Numbered from the stretch's first letter, positions 25,204 to 34,620 are shown. The stretch is DNA of 64,000 nt from Paenibacillus campinasensis (GCF_002272015.1 NZ_NPBY01000015.1:1-64000); one strand, 5' to 3'. Notes: a model not told the origin generated them from the letters alone. A program made the numbers and translations.

Positions 25204-26427
25204 TTACCGGAACTTCGGTGCCGGCTTATGCGCGAACAGCTTGATTTTCACCCAGATCATATTCAGAATGAGCAGACTGCCCGAGATGAGGAACAGGCCC
25301 TCAATGCCGATGAATCCGGATAGGAATCCGCCGATGACCGCCCCAAGCATATTGCCCAGCGCCAGCGCGCTTGTGTTGAACCCGAAGGAGCGGCTTTCCA
25401 TGCCATCGGGCGTGTAGGAACGAATCAGCGCGTTTACGCTCGGCAGCAATCCGCCCATGAATACCCCCATCATAAACCGGACAACGATCAGCTGCCATAC
25501 CTCCTGCACGAACGCCTGCGGGATGAGTGTCAGTCCGGCACCGATCAAGGAATAGGTGAGAATGCGATGCGCACCGAGCTTGTCGCTCAATCGGCCCAGG
25601 ATCGGTGAAGCGATCATATTGGACAAACCCGTGACGGCCACAACGAAGCCGGCCCATAATGCGATGCCCTCTGCGGTGCCGTGCAGCTTCTGGACATACA
25701 GCGGCAGGAGCGACATCGGGCTGATCATGGCAAACTGCAGCAGAAACGTAACGGCGAACAAGGCCGGAAGCTGCGGAATATGACTGAGTTCTCTAAGCCC
25801 GGCAAGCACCGAGGTTTGCGGTGTGTGGGCAGCCTCTTCCCGGTCGAAATTTTCTCTAACCATGAACAGGGCAAGCAGGGAAGCAAGGAAGATCAGTCCT
25901 CCCGTAATGAAAAAAATAGGCCGATATCCGACCCAGCCTGCCATCAGACCGCCGATGAGCGGGCCGAGAATCGTTCCGGCTACTTGACCCGACTGCATGA
26001 TGCCCATGGCGAAGCCCATGCGGTTTTTCGGGGTGGTGCCCGATACGAGCGAGATCGCTGCCGGATTGAAGCCCGAGATCGTTCCGTTCAGCAGCCGCAG
26101 TGCCAGCAGATGCCACGGGTGTGTGGCAAATCCCATACAGCCAATGACAATGGCCATTCCGAACCCGGAGCGCAGCAGCATGATTTTACGTCCATACTTA
26201 TCGGCGACCTTGCCCCATATCGGCTGGAAAATGAACGATGTTAAAAAGTTGGCCGCAAAGATTAACCCCGCCCATACCCCGATGGTCCGATCGCCGGTCA
26301 CATTCAGGTCCTGTGCCAGATACAAGGTTAGGAACGGAGTAATCATCGTCATGCCGGAATTGACCAGGAACTGTCCGAACCACAGCACGATAAGATTTAC
26401 TTTCCAACTGCTCAATGTTCTCCTCAC
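25204..26427 (-). CDS. MFS multidrug efflux transporter
   Basis: A 407-residue 12-helix major facilitator. The cytoplasmic loop 2-3 motif A is GKVADKYGRKIMLL, repeated in the second half as GRLSDKLGAHRIL. Motif C (GQVAGTILGPLIGG) marks a drug:H+ antiporter. It resembles MdtG/YfkF-type exporters. The start is uncertain: a GTG at 26427 is only 2-3 bases from AAAGGAG, and a TTG at 26415 also follows GAGGAG closely. Substrates cannot be predicted. Confidence 0.88.
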   Translation of the reverse strand: MRRTLSSWKVNLIVLWFGQFLVNSGMTMITPFLTLYLAQDLNVTGDRTIGVWAGLIFAANFLTSFIFQPIWGKVADKYGRKIMLLRSGFGMAIVIGCMGFATHPWHLLALRLLNGTISGFNPAAISLVSGTTPKNRMGFAMGIMQSGQVAGTILGPLIGGLMAGWVGYRPIFFITGGLIFLASLLALFMVRENFDREEAAHTPQTSVLAGLRELSHIPQLPALFAVTFLLQFAMISPMSLLPLYVQKLHGTAEGIALWAGFVVAVTGLSNMIASPILGRLSDKLGAHRILTYSLIGAGLTLIPQAFVQEVWQLIVVRFMMGVFMGGLLPSVNALIRSYTPDGMESRSFGFNTSALALGNMLGAVIGGFLSGFIGIEGLFLISGSLLILNMIWVKIKLFAHKPAPKFR

Positions 26428-26531
26428 ACTCCTTTCTCAGATGTCTTCTCCGAACACCAAGCGATAGACATTTCGAGAGAACACGAAAAACGCCGTTCCT
26501 CCAGTATAACATATTTCAACAAATACATATG

Positions 26532-26544
26532 ATGACAATGTCAT
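26532..26544. repeat. Short inverted repeat upstream of hemE
   Basis: ATGACA-A-TGTCAT is a perfect 13-base inverted repeat about 120 bases before hemE, followed by more copies of the GTCAT/TTCAT half-site. It may be an operator for the heme genes or for the divergent MFS gene. Confidence 0.35.
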
Positions 26545-26652
26545 AAGATTGTCATGCGATTTTCATAGGATATCCATGTTAGACGGTTGTTACCTACTTT
26601 TAAAAAGGGCATAATGATGAAAGGAACTTTTATACACAATGATGGGGGCCTA

Positions 26653-27720
26653 ATGATGACCTATAACGACCAGTTTATTCGAGCCTGCCGCAAGCAGCAG
26701 GTGGACCGTATTCCCGTTTGGTACATGCGGCAAGCCGGCCGCTATGACCCGGAATATCGAAAAATCAAAGAGAAATACTCCTTGCTTGAAATTTGCAGCC
26801 AACCCGAGCTAGCGGCAGAAGTGACCATGATGCCGGTTCGGAAGCTGGGTGTCGACGCTGCGATACTGTATTCCGACATTATGAATCCGGTGGCTTCCAT
26901 CGGGCTCGATTTTGATATCGTCAAGAATATCGGCCCTGTCATCGACAATCCGATCCGCACGGCGGCCGATGTCGAGAAGCTGCGGCCGATTGATGTGGAA
27001 GGCGACCTGGGCCATGTGCTGGAAACGATCCGCATCCTCGACAAGGAGCTTGAGGTGCCACTAATTACGTTTGCCGGTGCACCGTTTACGATCGCGAGTT
27101 ATCTGATCGAAGGCCGACCGTCGAGAAACTATCTCCGCACCAAAGAGATGATGTACAGCGAGCCGAAAGTATGGTTTTCCTTGATGGAGAAGCTCGGCGA
27201 TATGGTTATTACTTATTTGAAGGCGCATATCGCAAACGGAGGCAAAGCGTTCCAACTGTTTGACAGCTGGGTGGGAGCGCTCTCTCCGCAGGATTTCCAA
27301 ACGTACGTATTGCCTACGATAGAACGTATTTTTGCCGAACTTCAGGAATTGAATGTGCCGAAGATTTATTTTCCGGGTGTAAGTTCTGGCGAGCTTCTGC
27401 CTACACTTACCCAGCTTCAAGCCGATGTAATCGGTCTGGACTGGAGGGTGTCCATCACGGAGGGCCGCCGTCGCTTGAATCATCAGTACGCGGTTCAGGG
27501 CAATCTCGATCCGACGGTGCTGACCGCCCCGATGCCGGTGATCCAGCAGTATGCCAAGGACATCATCGATCAGGGAATCCTGGAGCCTGGATTTGTGTTT
27601 AATCTGGGACATGGATTGTTTCCGGAAGCCTCGCTGGACAAGCTGCGTGAGCTGACGGGCTTTATTCATGAATATTCGGAAACGGCGCTGAAGGCTGGCG
27701 CACACGAGCTGCGTTCCTAA
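26653..27720 (+). CDS. hemE: Uroporphyrinogen decarboxylase
   Basis: A 355-residue enzyme that removes four carboxyl groups from uroporphyrinogen III to give coproporphyrinogen III. The signature PVWYMRQAGRY lies at residues 21-31, and the conserved Asp is in AILYSDIMNP. I chose the ATG at 26653 because relatives begin with this MTYNDQFI-like stretch. An in-frame ATG at 26614 has a better ribosome binding site (AAAGGG) and would add 13 residues. hemH follows after 51 bases, giving the usual hemE-hemH order. Confidence 0.95.
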   Translation: MMTYNDQFIRACRKQQVDRIPVWYMRQAGRYDPEYRKIKEKYSLLEICSQPELAAEVTMMPVRKLGVDAAILYSDIMNPVASIGLDFDIVKNIGPVIDNPIRTAADVEKLRPIDVEGDLGHVLETIRILDKELEVPLITFAGAPFTIASYLIEGRPSRNYLRTKEMMYSEPKVWFSLMEKLGDMVITYLKAHIANGGKAFQLFDSWVGALSPQDFQTYVLPTIERIFAELQELNVPKIYFPGVSSGELLPTLTQLQADVIGLDWRVSITEGRRRLNHQYAVQGNLDPTVLTAPMPVIQQYAKDIIDQGILEPGFVFNLGHGLFPEASLDKLRELTGFIHEYSETALKAGAHELRS

Positions 27721-27771
27721 TCGGTTCTTGACGCGAGCATCATCTAAATCAGCAGAAGAGGTGAATGGAAT

Positions 27772-28722
27772 ATGAAATCCAGAATCGGCGTATTGGTCAT
27801 GTCATACGGTACACCGGAAAGCATGGAAGGAATCGAAAGCTACTACACCCATATTCGCAGAGGAAACAAGCCTTCGGAGGAGCAGCTAAAGGAGCTGACC
27901 GAGCGTTATGAGGCCATTGTCGGAGGGGTATTCCCGCTTCGGGAAAATACCGACCGTCAGGTTCAAACGCTGCAGGAGACGCTGAACGTTGATCCGCGGG
28001 CGGTTGATACGGAGTTTGTATGCTATCAAGGCTTGAAGCATGCGTCCCCGTACATCGAGGACGGCGTGGAAAGCATGGTGCGAGACGGGATCACGAAGGC
28101 GGTTGGCATTGTGCTGGCCCCTCATTACTCGATCATGAGCATCGGATCTTATATAAAACGAGCGCAGGCGAAAGCGGATGAACTTGGACTTGAGATTTCG
28201 TTTGTGGAGAGCTATCATCTGCATCCGAAGCTGATCGAGGCGTTCGCCGACCGGGTATCGGCCAAGCTGAACCAGTTCGAGGAGGCGGGCGCAGACCGTG
28301 ACAGTGTCAGAGTGCTGTTCAGCGCCCACAGTTTGCCGGAGCGGATCTTGTCGATGGGCGACCCATACCAGGATCAGCTGCTCGAAACGTCCAAAGCCGT
28401 TGCCGACCAAGCGGGAGTCAAGCAGTGGCAGTTCACATGGCAGAGCGCAGGCCGCACCGCCGAGCCGTGGCTCGGTCCGGATATTCTGGACACGCTGCAA
28501 AATCTCAACAAGGAGCAGGTGGAGGATGTGCTCGTCGCACCGGTCGGATTCGTGTCAGACCATCTCGAAGTGCTGTATGACCTGGACATTGAAGCGAAGA
28601 GCGTGGCTAAAGAGATGGACATGCGGCTTATGCGCATTGACTCGCTGAACAGCGATCCGCTGTATATGGAGGCGTTAAGCGATTCGGTCATTACGCTGCT
28701 GGCTGAGACGCAGGAGCAGTAA
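27772..28722 (+). CDS. hemH: Ferrochelatase (coproporphyrin ferrochelatase type)
   Basis: A 316-residue soluble ferrochelatase with the signature LFSAHSLPERI, whose His is the catalytic base, and the second motif FTWQSAGRTAEPWLGPD. In Bacillota this enzyme puts iron into coproporphyrin III in the coproporphyrin-dependent pathway. There is no C-terminal membrane segment or iron-sulfur cluster motif. AGAGGTGA precedes the ATG. The third gene often found here, hemY/cgoX, is absent; a terminator follows instead. Confidence 0.95.
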   Translation: MKSRIGVLVMSYGTPESMEGIESYYTHIRRGNKPSEEQLKELTERYEAIVGGVFPLRENTDRQVQTLQETLNVDPRAVDTEFVCYQGLKHASPYIEDGVESMVRDGITKAVGIVLAPHYSIMSIGSYIKRAQAKADELGLEISFVESYHLHPKLIEAFADRVSAKLNQFEEAGADRDSVRVLFSAHSLPERILSMGDPYQDQLLETSKAVADQAGVKQWQFTWQSAGRTAEPWLGPDILDTLQNLNKEQVEDVLVAPVGFVSDHLEVLYDLDIEAKSVAKEMDMRLMRIDSLNSDPLYMEALSDSVITLLAETQEQ

Positions 28723-28762
28723 TATTTGATAAGCCCAATATTTAAATAGGTTTGCCAATAAA

Positions 28763-28797
28763 GAACTCCCCGGCGATGACGGGGGGTTCTACTCTTT
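28763..28797 (+). terminator. Likely terminator after hemH
   Basis: GAACTCCCCG and CGGGGGGTTC form a 10-bp stem (one G-T pair) around a 7-base loop, followed by TACTCTTT. Confidence 0.6.
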
Positions 28798-28807
28798 GAA
28801 GAGAAGC

Positions 28808-28816
28808 TGGTATAAT
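28808..28816 (+). promoter_or_regulatory. Extended -10 of the capA-like operon
   Basis: TGGTATAAT matches an extended -10 box 57 bases before the CapA-like start. I do not see a good -35. Confidence 0.5.
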
Positions 28817-28872
28817 GGAAAAGGCGTTACGAAAATGATGTGAAAAAAATGAATATTTTCAAGGAGTGAACG

Positions 28873-30171
28873 ATGCAACTGTCGCGTACGGAGAAGAGCA
28901 AGGCCGAGAAGAAGGCCCATCGTGAGCGAGGCGGCAGGGTATGGATGTTTTTGAACTTATTGTTGATCATACTGATCGCTGCCTTGCTTGTATATTATTT
29001 TGTGCTGCAGGAGCCGCAGGCGGAAGAGGGACCTGCGTATCCGGCAACCGGCATGACGGAGGACGGAGCCGACGACCACGGAGCGAGCAGCCATGAAGCG
29101 TCAAGTGACGAGGAGCCTCCGCCGGAGCTGCCGCCGGAAGGTGAAGGAAATCCGCCGCTGACGGATGAACCGGACGCTTCTTCTGAAGGAAATGAGAACA
29201 TAGAAGAGCCGGATTCGCCGAGATCGGTGGTCATGAGTTTTGCTGGAGACACCCTATTTTCCGGCAAGGTGGAAGGGATGCTCCAGGAGCACGGTTATGA
29301 TTATCCTTATCGCTATCTGGGAACGACATTTCTTGATGATGATCTGACGGTTCTGAATTTGGAGACACCGGTGACGGTAAGAGGTGTTCCGGCCAACAAG
29401 CGCTATGTGTTCAAGTCCTCCCCGGAAGCGCTGGGCCCTATGCGGGAGGCAGGCGTTGATGCGGTTAACCTGGCCAACAATCATATTCTGGACCAGGGCG
29501 TGGACGGCTTGCTGGATACGCTGCAGCATTTGCAGGAGTATGGCATTGATTATGTCGGCGCCGGGAAGAATGCACAGGAAGCTTACAGTGCCCGTTATTT
29601 CGAATTGAACGGGATGACCGTGGCGCTGCTTGGATTCAGCAGGGTGCTCCCGGAAACGAGCTGGTACGCTCTGGATGACAGGCCCGGCGTAGCCGGGGCC
29701 TATGATCATGTGCTGCCTCAAGTGGTTGAAGCCATTGGGGAAGCGCGGGAGCGTGCCGATCTGGTGGTGGTGATGGCGCATTGGGGCGAGGAGCTGAAAT
29801 TCCGTCCGAACGATAACCAGCTGATGCTGGCGCGCGCCTTCATTGATGCGGGAGCCGATCTGTGTATCGGCGGGCATCCGCATGTGCTGCAGGGGCTGGA
29901 ACGCTATAACGGGAAATGGATTGCTTACAGCACTGGTAATTTTATTTTTACGAAATCAACGAACCCGGATACTTGGAAGACCGCGGTGTTCCAGGCTACC
30001 TGCACGGACAAGGGCGATTGCGACATGAAGCTGATCCCGTACCGGACAGAGGTGGGGCAAGTGATTCCGCTTGAGGGCGATGAGGCGCTTGCGCTGCTGC
30101 AAGAGGTTCAGGAACGCTCGATCGGCGGGATTCAGATCAAGCCAAGTGGTGAGGCTGTTCCAGGCCCGTAA
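28873..30171 (+). CDS. CapA family (PgsA-like) protein, membrane anchored
   Basis: A 432-residue protein. Residues 1-22 are basic and cytoplasmic, 23-45 is a membrane anchor, 46-115 is an acidic Pro/Glu/Ser-rich linker, and 116-420 is a CapA metallophosphatase-like domain. Key parts are MSFAGDTLF, LANNHILDQG, MAHWGEEL and CIGGHPHVLQG, the metal-binding stretches of the family. CapA/PgsA proteins take part in poly-gamma-glutamate export or capsule anchoring. No pgsB/pgsC genes lie nearby, so that role is unproven here. AAGGAG precedes the ATG. It heads a run of four same-strand genes. Confidence 0.85.
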   Translation: MQLSRTEKSKAEKKAHRERGGRVWMFLNLLLIILIAALLVYYFVLQEPQAEEGPAYPATGMTEDGADDHGASSHEASSDEEPPPELPPEGEGNPPLTDEPDASSEGNENIEEPDSPRSVVMSFAGDTLFSGKVEGMLQEHGYDYPYRYLGTTFLDDDLTVLNLETPVTVRGVPANKRYVFKSSPEALGPMREAGVDAVNLANNHILDQGVDGLLDTLQHLQEYGIDYVGAGKNAQEAYSARYFELNGMTVALLGFSRVLPETSWYALDDRPGVAGAYDHVLPQVVEAIGEARERADLVVVMAHWGEELKFRPNDNQLMLARAFIDAGADLCIGGHPHVLQGLERYNGKWIAYSTGNFIFTKSTNPDTWKTAVFQATCTDKGDCDMKLIPYRTEVGQVIPLEGDEALALLQEVQERSIGGIQIKPSGEAVPGP

Positions 30172-30202
30172 ACATATTTCGAAGTATGCAGGGAGGTCCC
30201 CC

Positions 30203-30982
30203 ATGAATAATTTATGTGTGGCTCACCGGGGTTTCTCGGGCAAAGCGCCTGAGAATACGCGGGCGGCGATTCAAATGGCGATGGATGAGCCGTTTGTGGA
30301 ATGGCTGGAGATTGATGTGCAGATGACCCGAGACGGTGTGCCTGTTGTCATTCATGATTTCAGTGTAGACCGCACCACGACCGGGCGGGGGAAAGTGAAG
30401 GATCTGACCTGGCAGGAAATACGGAAGATGGACGCCGGGATTTGGAAGGGGCGGCAATTCGCTGGAGAGCAGATCCCCTCCCTGGATGAGGTGCTGCAGC
30501 TGGTCAAAGGGCGTCTGAAGGTGAACATTGAGCTGAAGACGAGCGGGAATATGTATCCCGGGCTGGAGGAGAAGGTGCTCGCGTGTGTTGAAACGCATGA
30601 CATGCTGTCTGACATTGTGCTGACCTCGTTTGAGCCGAAGGCTTTGGTCACGGCGAAGGAGCTAGAGCCGAAGGTGCGGACCGGCCTCATTATCGACAGC
30701 CACCCGCGCAATCTGTTGTCGCGGCTCAAGCGGATGAAATGCACGTTTCTGTCCATCGGTTACTCGCATCTGGACGCTGCCTTTGCAGCCGATCTGGTGA
30801 AGAACGGCATTACGCCGATGGCCTGGACGGTGGATGATCCGAAAGTGATGAGATCCTTGGCCCGCATGAACCCGGAAATTATGATCTGTACGAACCGCCC
30901 CGATACGTGGGGCCAAATATTTATGAGCAAACTTGGGCAGAAGATTTCGTTCTGGCGAAGAATATGGAGAGGATGGGCGTAA
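30203..30982 (+). CDS. Glycerophosphodiester phosphodiesterase family protein
   Basis: A 259-residue TIM-barrel GDPD. It begins right at the catalytic AHRG motif (His8-Arg9), with Glu36 and Asp38 (LEIDVQ) as metal ligands and His51 (VIHD) as the second catalytic His. It would split glycerophosphodiesters to glycerol-3-phosphate and an alcohol. There is no signal peptide, so it is cytoplasmic. GGGAGG lies before the ATG at 30203, which is 31 bases after capA. The next gene starts 3 bases after its stop. Confidence 0.9.
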   Translation: MNNLCVAHRGFSGKAPENTRAAIQMAMDEPFVEWLEIDVQMTRDGVPVVIHDFSVDRTTTGRGKVKDLTWQEIRKMDAGIWKGRQFAGEQIPSLDEVLQLVKGRLKVNIELKTSGNMYPGLEEKVLACVETHDMLSDIVLTSFEPKALVTAKELEPKVRTGLIIDSHPRNLLSRLKRMKCTFLSIGYSHLDAAFAADLVKNGITPMAWTVDDPKVMRSLARMNPEIMICTNRPDTWGQIFMSKLGQKISFWRRIWRGWA

Positions 30983-30985
30983 AGA

Positions 30986-31609
30986 ATGAGTACATTCATC
31001 AGAAACGTGTATTGTGTGGGGCGAAATTATCGTCTCCATGCCGAAGAGCTAGGCAATGCCGTACCGGAGTCGCCGATGATCTTTATGAAGCCGACGCATG
31101 CGGTGGTTCCGCTGGATGGAGCGGTGCTGGATCTGCCGCTAAACCGGGGCAGCCTGCATTTTGAAGGCGAATTGGTCATTCGTGCCGAACGCGAGTATAA
31201 GCCGGGAATGAAGGTTGAGGAACTGGTGGAGAGCATGGCGCTTGGCATTGACTTTACGCTGCGCGACGTCCAGGATGTGCTGAAGAAGAAGGGGCATCCA
31301 TGGACGGCGGCGAAGGCGTTCAAATCGTCTGCGCCTCTGACGGATTTCGTGCCGTTCCCGGGTGTGGATAAGCTGAATGAAACGGATTTTACCGTTATGA
31401 AGAACGGGCAAGAGGTACAGAGAGGCAATGCGAAGGATATGATTTTCTCGCTGCAGACGATCATTGATCATATCGGGGCATTCTATGGCATTGGCGAAGG
31501 GGATCTGATCTTTACCGGTACGCCTGCCGGTGTCGGTCCTGTAGAGAGCAACGATGTGTTTGAGCTGTTCTGGGGAGAGCACAGGCTGGGACGCTGCCAG
31601 ATCGGATAG
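30986..31609 (+). CDS. Fumarylacetoacetate hydrolase family protein
   Basis: A 207-residue FAH-fold hydrolase. Metal ligands are expected in HFEGELVIRAE (two Glu) and the Asp of GIDFTLRDVQ. The C-terminal LIFTGTPAGVGPV is the family signature. Members act as acylpyruvate hydrolases, oxaloacetate decarboxylases or tautomerases; the exact reaction is not predictable. The start codon ATG at 30986 is 3 bases after the preceding gene, so translation is likely coupled. Confidence 0.88.
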   Translation: MSTFIRNVYCVGRNYRLHAEELGNAVPESPMIFMKPTHAVVPLDGAVLDLPLNRGSLHFEGELVIRAEREYKPGMKVEELVESMALGIDFTLRDVQDVLKKKGHPWTAAKAFKSSAPLTDFVPFPGVDKLNETDFTVMKNGQEVQRGNAKDMIFSLQTIIDHIGAFYGIGEGDLIFTGTPAGVGPVESNDVFELFWGEHRLGRCQIG

Positions 31610-31651
31610 ACACCGCATATCGAGAAGAGGAATCAGATGGGAGGATGAGCC

Positions 31652-32458
31652 GTGGACTGGTTGATCGGGGCCGCAGGTGCCGCGGCAGTCGCTGGAGCCG
31701 CTTATTGGAAAGAATCGCTGTCGAAATCCGGAGCGATCGCAGCGCTGGTGATGGGAACCATCTATTACGGAGCAGGGAACATGCTGTGGTTTGGGATCCT
31801 GCTTCTTTTTTTCATTACCTCGACGCTGCTGTCGCGGTTTCGCTCGGCCCGAAAGGCCGACCTTGAGAAATCATACGCGAAGACGGGCCGCAGGGATGCC
31901 GGCCAGGTGCTGGCGAACGGCGGTATCGGCATGCTGCTGTGTCTCATCCATTACTGGAGCCCGGGCGAGGTATGGATATGGCTGTTCATCGGCGTGATGG
32001 CAGCGGTGACGGCGGATACCTGGGCAACGGAAGTTGGCAGTCTCAGCCGAAAGCCGCCGCGCTCGATTCTCAGCGGCAAGGTGCTGCCGGCGGGGACGTC
32101 AGGCGGCGTATCCTGGCTCGGATCAGCAGCTGCGGCGCTCGGCGGTCTCATTATCGGCCTCGGCGCCTATGCATTTGCGGCAGTCGCCGGGATGGCCCCG
32201 CATCTGGCCGCGTACAGTCTGGCCGGACTGGCGGGCGGGCTTGTCGGGGCTTTCACCGACTCGTACCTGGGCGCGACGGTGCAGCTCATGTACCGCTGTC
32301 AGGTCTGCAGGAAGGAAGTGGAGGTGCCGAATCACTGCGGCGCGGCGACGGTGCGTGCAAGAGGATGGTCAGCGATGAATAACGATGCCGTCAATATGAT
32401 CAGCTCGCTGCTTGGCGGTGCTGCCGCTTGGGCAGTCGGCTTGCTGATCGCGGGGTAA
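31652..32458 (+). CDS. DUF92 membrane protein
   Basis: A 268-residue multi-pass membrane protein of the DUF92 family, with about six membrane segments, DTWATEVGSLSRKPPRSI and a cysteine-containing loop (YRCQVCRKEVEV, NHCG). Plant VTE6, a phytyl-phosphate kinase, belongs to this family, so a polyprenol or lipid-alcohol phosphate kinase role is possible here. The GTG start follows GGGAGGATG. It is the last gene in the capA run. Confidence 0.85.
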   Translation: MDWLIGAAGAAAVAGAAYWKESLSKSGAIAALVMGTIYYGAGNMLWFGILLLFFITSTLLSRFRSARKADLEKSYAKTGRRDAGQVLANGGIGMLLCLIHYWSPGEVWIWLFIGVMAAVTADTWATEVGSLSRKPPRSILSGKVLPAGTSGGVSWLGSAAAALGGLIIGLGAYAFAAVAGMAPHLAAYSLAGLAGGLVGAFTDSYLGATVQLMYRCQVCRKEVEVPNHCGAATVRARGWSAMNNDAVNMISSLLGGAAAWAVGLLIAG

Positions 32459-32508
32459 GTGGGTTGCGGTGCGTATTCACTAGGTCACTGGGCTGTGGAG
32501 GCGTGCAC

Positions 32509-32580
32509 GGTGGGTACTCACCGGCCATGGTGGTATGTATGGTGCAATATCAAGTGGACTAGTGCGGCGCGATACCCACC
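32509..32580 (+). repeat. Inverted repeat in ABC-F leader region
   Basis: GGTGGGTA (32509-32516) and TACCCACC (32573-32580) are perfect 8-base complements 56 bases apart, with extra GGTGG segments between them. They could form a stem in the leader of the ABC-F mRNA. There is no T-run after it. Confidence 0.35.
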
Positions 32581-32646
32581 AGGCAGGCCAATCTGTGTGC
32601 TGTGATCGATGCTCGGAAAACTAATACGTAAGTAGGGATCAGTTAC

Positions 32647-34620
32647 ATGAATATTATGACCGTTCAGCAGTTAAGCAAAAGCTATGGAGACAAAATTCTG
32701 TTTCAGGACGCCTCCTTTGGCATGGAGGATCAGGATAAAATTGGAGTTATCGGGGTGAACGGAACGGGCAAATCAACCTTTCTCAAGGTGATTGCCGGCC
32801 TGGAGCCGGCCGATGCCGGCAAGATTACGATCGGAAACCGGATTCGCGTGCAATATCTAGCGCAGAATCCGGACTTCGACCCGGACAAAACGGTGCTTCA
32901 GCAAGTATTCGACGGTGATCTTCCGGAGATGAAGCTTGTCCGCGATTATACGGAGACGATGGAACTGCTGGAGCTGAATCCCGGCAATGCCGAGCTTCAA
33001 GAGAAGCTGCTTGCGCTTAATGCGAAGATGGACGAGCTGCAGACATGGCAGTTTGAAAGTGATGCCAAGAGCATCCTGTCCAAGCTGGGAATCCGGTCTT
33101 ATGATGCCAAAATGGGAGCGCTCTCCGGTGGACAACGCAAGCGGGTTGCACTGGCTGCCGCACTCATTCAGCCATCCGATCTGCTTATTCTTGATGAGCC
33201 AACCAACCATATCGACAACGAATCGGTGGCTTGGCTGGAGCAGTATTTGCAGAAGCGGCGGGGAGCGCTGCTTATGATTACGCATGACCGCTATTTCCTG
33301 GATCGGGTGGCCAACGTCATGCTGGAGCTGGATCACGGACGGCTGTTTCGATATGAAGCGAACTACAGCCGATTCCTTGAGCTGAAGGCCGAGCGGGAGG
33401 AGCGCGAGGCAGCGGCTGAGCAGAAGCGGCAAAATCTGCTCCGTAGCGAGCTGGCCTGGATACGGCGAGGGGCCAAAGCCCGCACGACGAAGCAAAAGGC
33501 CAGAATCGAACGCTTCGAGAAGCTCAAGGATCAGGAGCTGGTTCACCAGTCCGGGGAACTGGATGTGTCCGTGGCATCCTCGCGCTTGGGACGCAAAATT
33601 GTGGAGCTGGAGCATCTGCATAAGCAGGCGGATGAGAAGGTGCTGATTCAGGACTTTTCCTATATCGCCGTTCCGGGGGACCGGATTGGCATCGTCGGCC
33701 CGAACGGAAGCGGAAAATCGACGCTTCTGAACATGATTGCCGGGAAGCTGCAGCCAGATAGCGGCACGGTTACGCTGGGGCCAACGGTGAAGCTGGGCTA
33801 TTTTACACAGGAGCATCAGGAGATGGACGACACCCAGCGCGTTATTGAGTATATCAAGGACGAGGCGGAGGTGGTCCGGACGGCGGACGGAACGCCGATT
33901 ACGGCTGCGCAGATGCTTGAGCGCTTCCTGTTCTCCCCGACGATGCAGTGGACGCCGATTGCCAAGCTGTCGGGAGGAGAGAAGCGCAGGCTATACTTGC
34001 TGCGCGTGCTGATGAGCGCACCGAACGTGCTGCTGCTCGATGAGCCGACCAACGATCTGGATATCCAGACGCTGTCGGTGCTGGAGCAGTATCTGGACGA
34101 GTTCCCGGGCGTGGTCATCGTCGTTTCCCATGACCGCTTCTTCCTGGATCGTACCGCGGACAAAATCTGGGCCTTCGAAGGCGACGGGAAGGTTAGGGTC
34201 CATGTCGGAGCTTACACCGAATATGCGGAATGGATCGCAAAGTTTGGCGGCTCGGCGGAAGATCAGGCGAAGGGGACCCGTCACGTTGCGGGCGCAGCCG
34301 GTTCGGCCCGCGAATCGGAAGCCTCGGAGCCGGGACAGCATGACCGGCCGGGTCCATCCGGGCAAGGAGCCAGGGAGCGATTGAAATTCAGTTACAATGA
34401 GCAGCGTGAATATGAACAGATCGACGACAGAATAGAGCAGACCGAGCGCAAGCTGCAGGACATCCTGCAGGAGATGGAACAGGCAGTCAGCGACGCAGCC
34501 CGCCTTCAGGAGCTGATGCAGGCGCAGCAGGAGACGGAGGCCGAGCTGGAACATCTGATGGAGCGCTGGACGTACCTGAATGAACTGGCAGAGAAAATTG
34601 AAGCCCAGCGAAATACGTAA
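32647..34620 (+). CDS. ABC-F family ATPase (Uup/YfmR-like)
   Basis: A 657-residue soluble protein with two ABC ATPase domains and no membrane part. Domain 1 has Walker A GVNGTGKST (36-44) and LSGGQRKR. Domain 2 has GPNGSGKST and LSGGEKRRLYL. A helical linker rich in Arg/Lys (about 240-300) is the P-site tRNA interaction motif region. The C-terminal 90 residues are a coiled coil, as in Uup and YfmR. These proteins act on stalled ribosomes. An acidic/Gly/Ser insert at about 535-580 looks variable. The context gives no sign of an antibiotic-resistance role. Confidence 0.88.
   Translation: MNIMTVQQLSKSYGDKILFQDASFGMEDQDKIGVIGVNGTGKSTFLKVIAGLEPADAGKITIGNRIRVQYLAQNPDFDPDKTVLQQVFDGDLPEMKLVRDYTETMELLELNPGNAELQEKLLALNAKMDELQTWQFESDAKSILSKLGIRSYDAKMGALSGGQRKRVALAAALIQPSDLLILDEPTNHIDNESVAWLEQYLQKRRGALLMITHDRYFLDRVANVMLELDHGRLFRYEANYSRFLELKAEREEREAAAEQKRQNLLRSELAWIRRGAKARTTKQKARIERFEKLKDQELVHQSGELDVSVASSRLGRKIVELEHLHKQADEKVLIQDFSYIAVPGDRIGIVGPNGSGKSTLLNMIAGKLQPDSGTVTLGPTVKLGYFTQEHQEMDDTQRVIEYIKDEAEVVRTADGTPITAAQMLERFLFSPTMQWTPIAKLSGGEKRRLYLLRVLMSAPNVLLLDEPTNDLDIQTLSVLEQYLDEFPGVVIVVSHDRFFLDRTADKIWAFEGDGKVRVHVGAYTEYAEWIAKFGGSAEDQAKGTRHVAGAAGSARESEASEPGQHDRPGPSGQGARERLKFSYNEQREYEQIDDRIEQTERKLQDILQEMEQAVSDAARLQELMQAQQETEAELEHLMERWTYLNELAEKIEAQRNT

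Noticed and set aside
28873..30171. Complete poly-gamma-glutamate (pgsBCA) locus
   Set aside because: Only a CapA/PgsA-like gene is present. The ligase genes pgsB and pgsC are missing from the neighbourhood.
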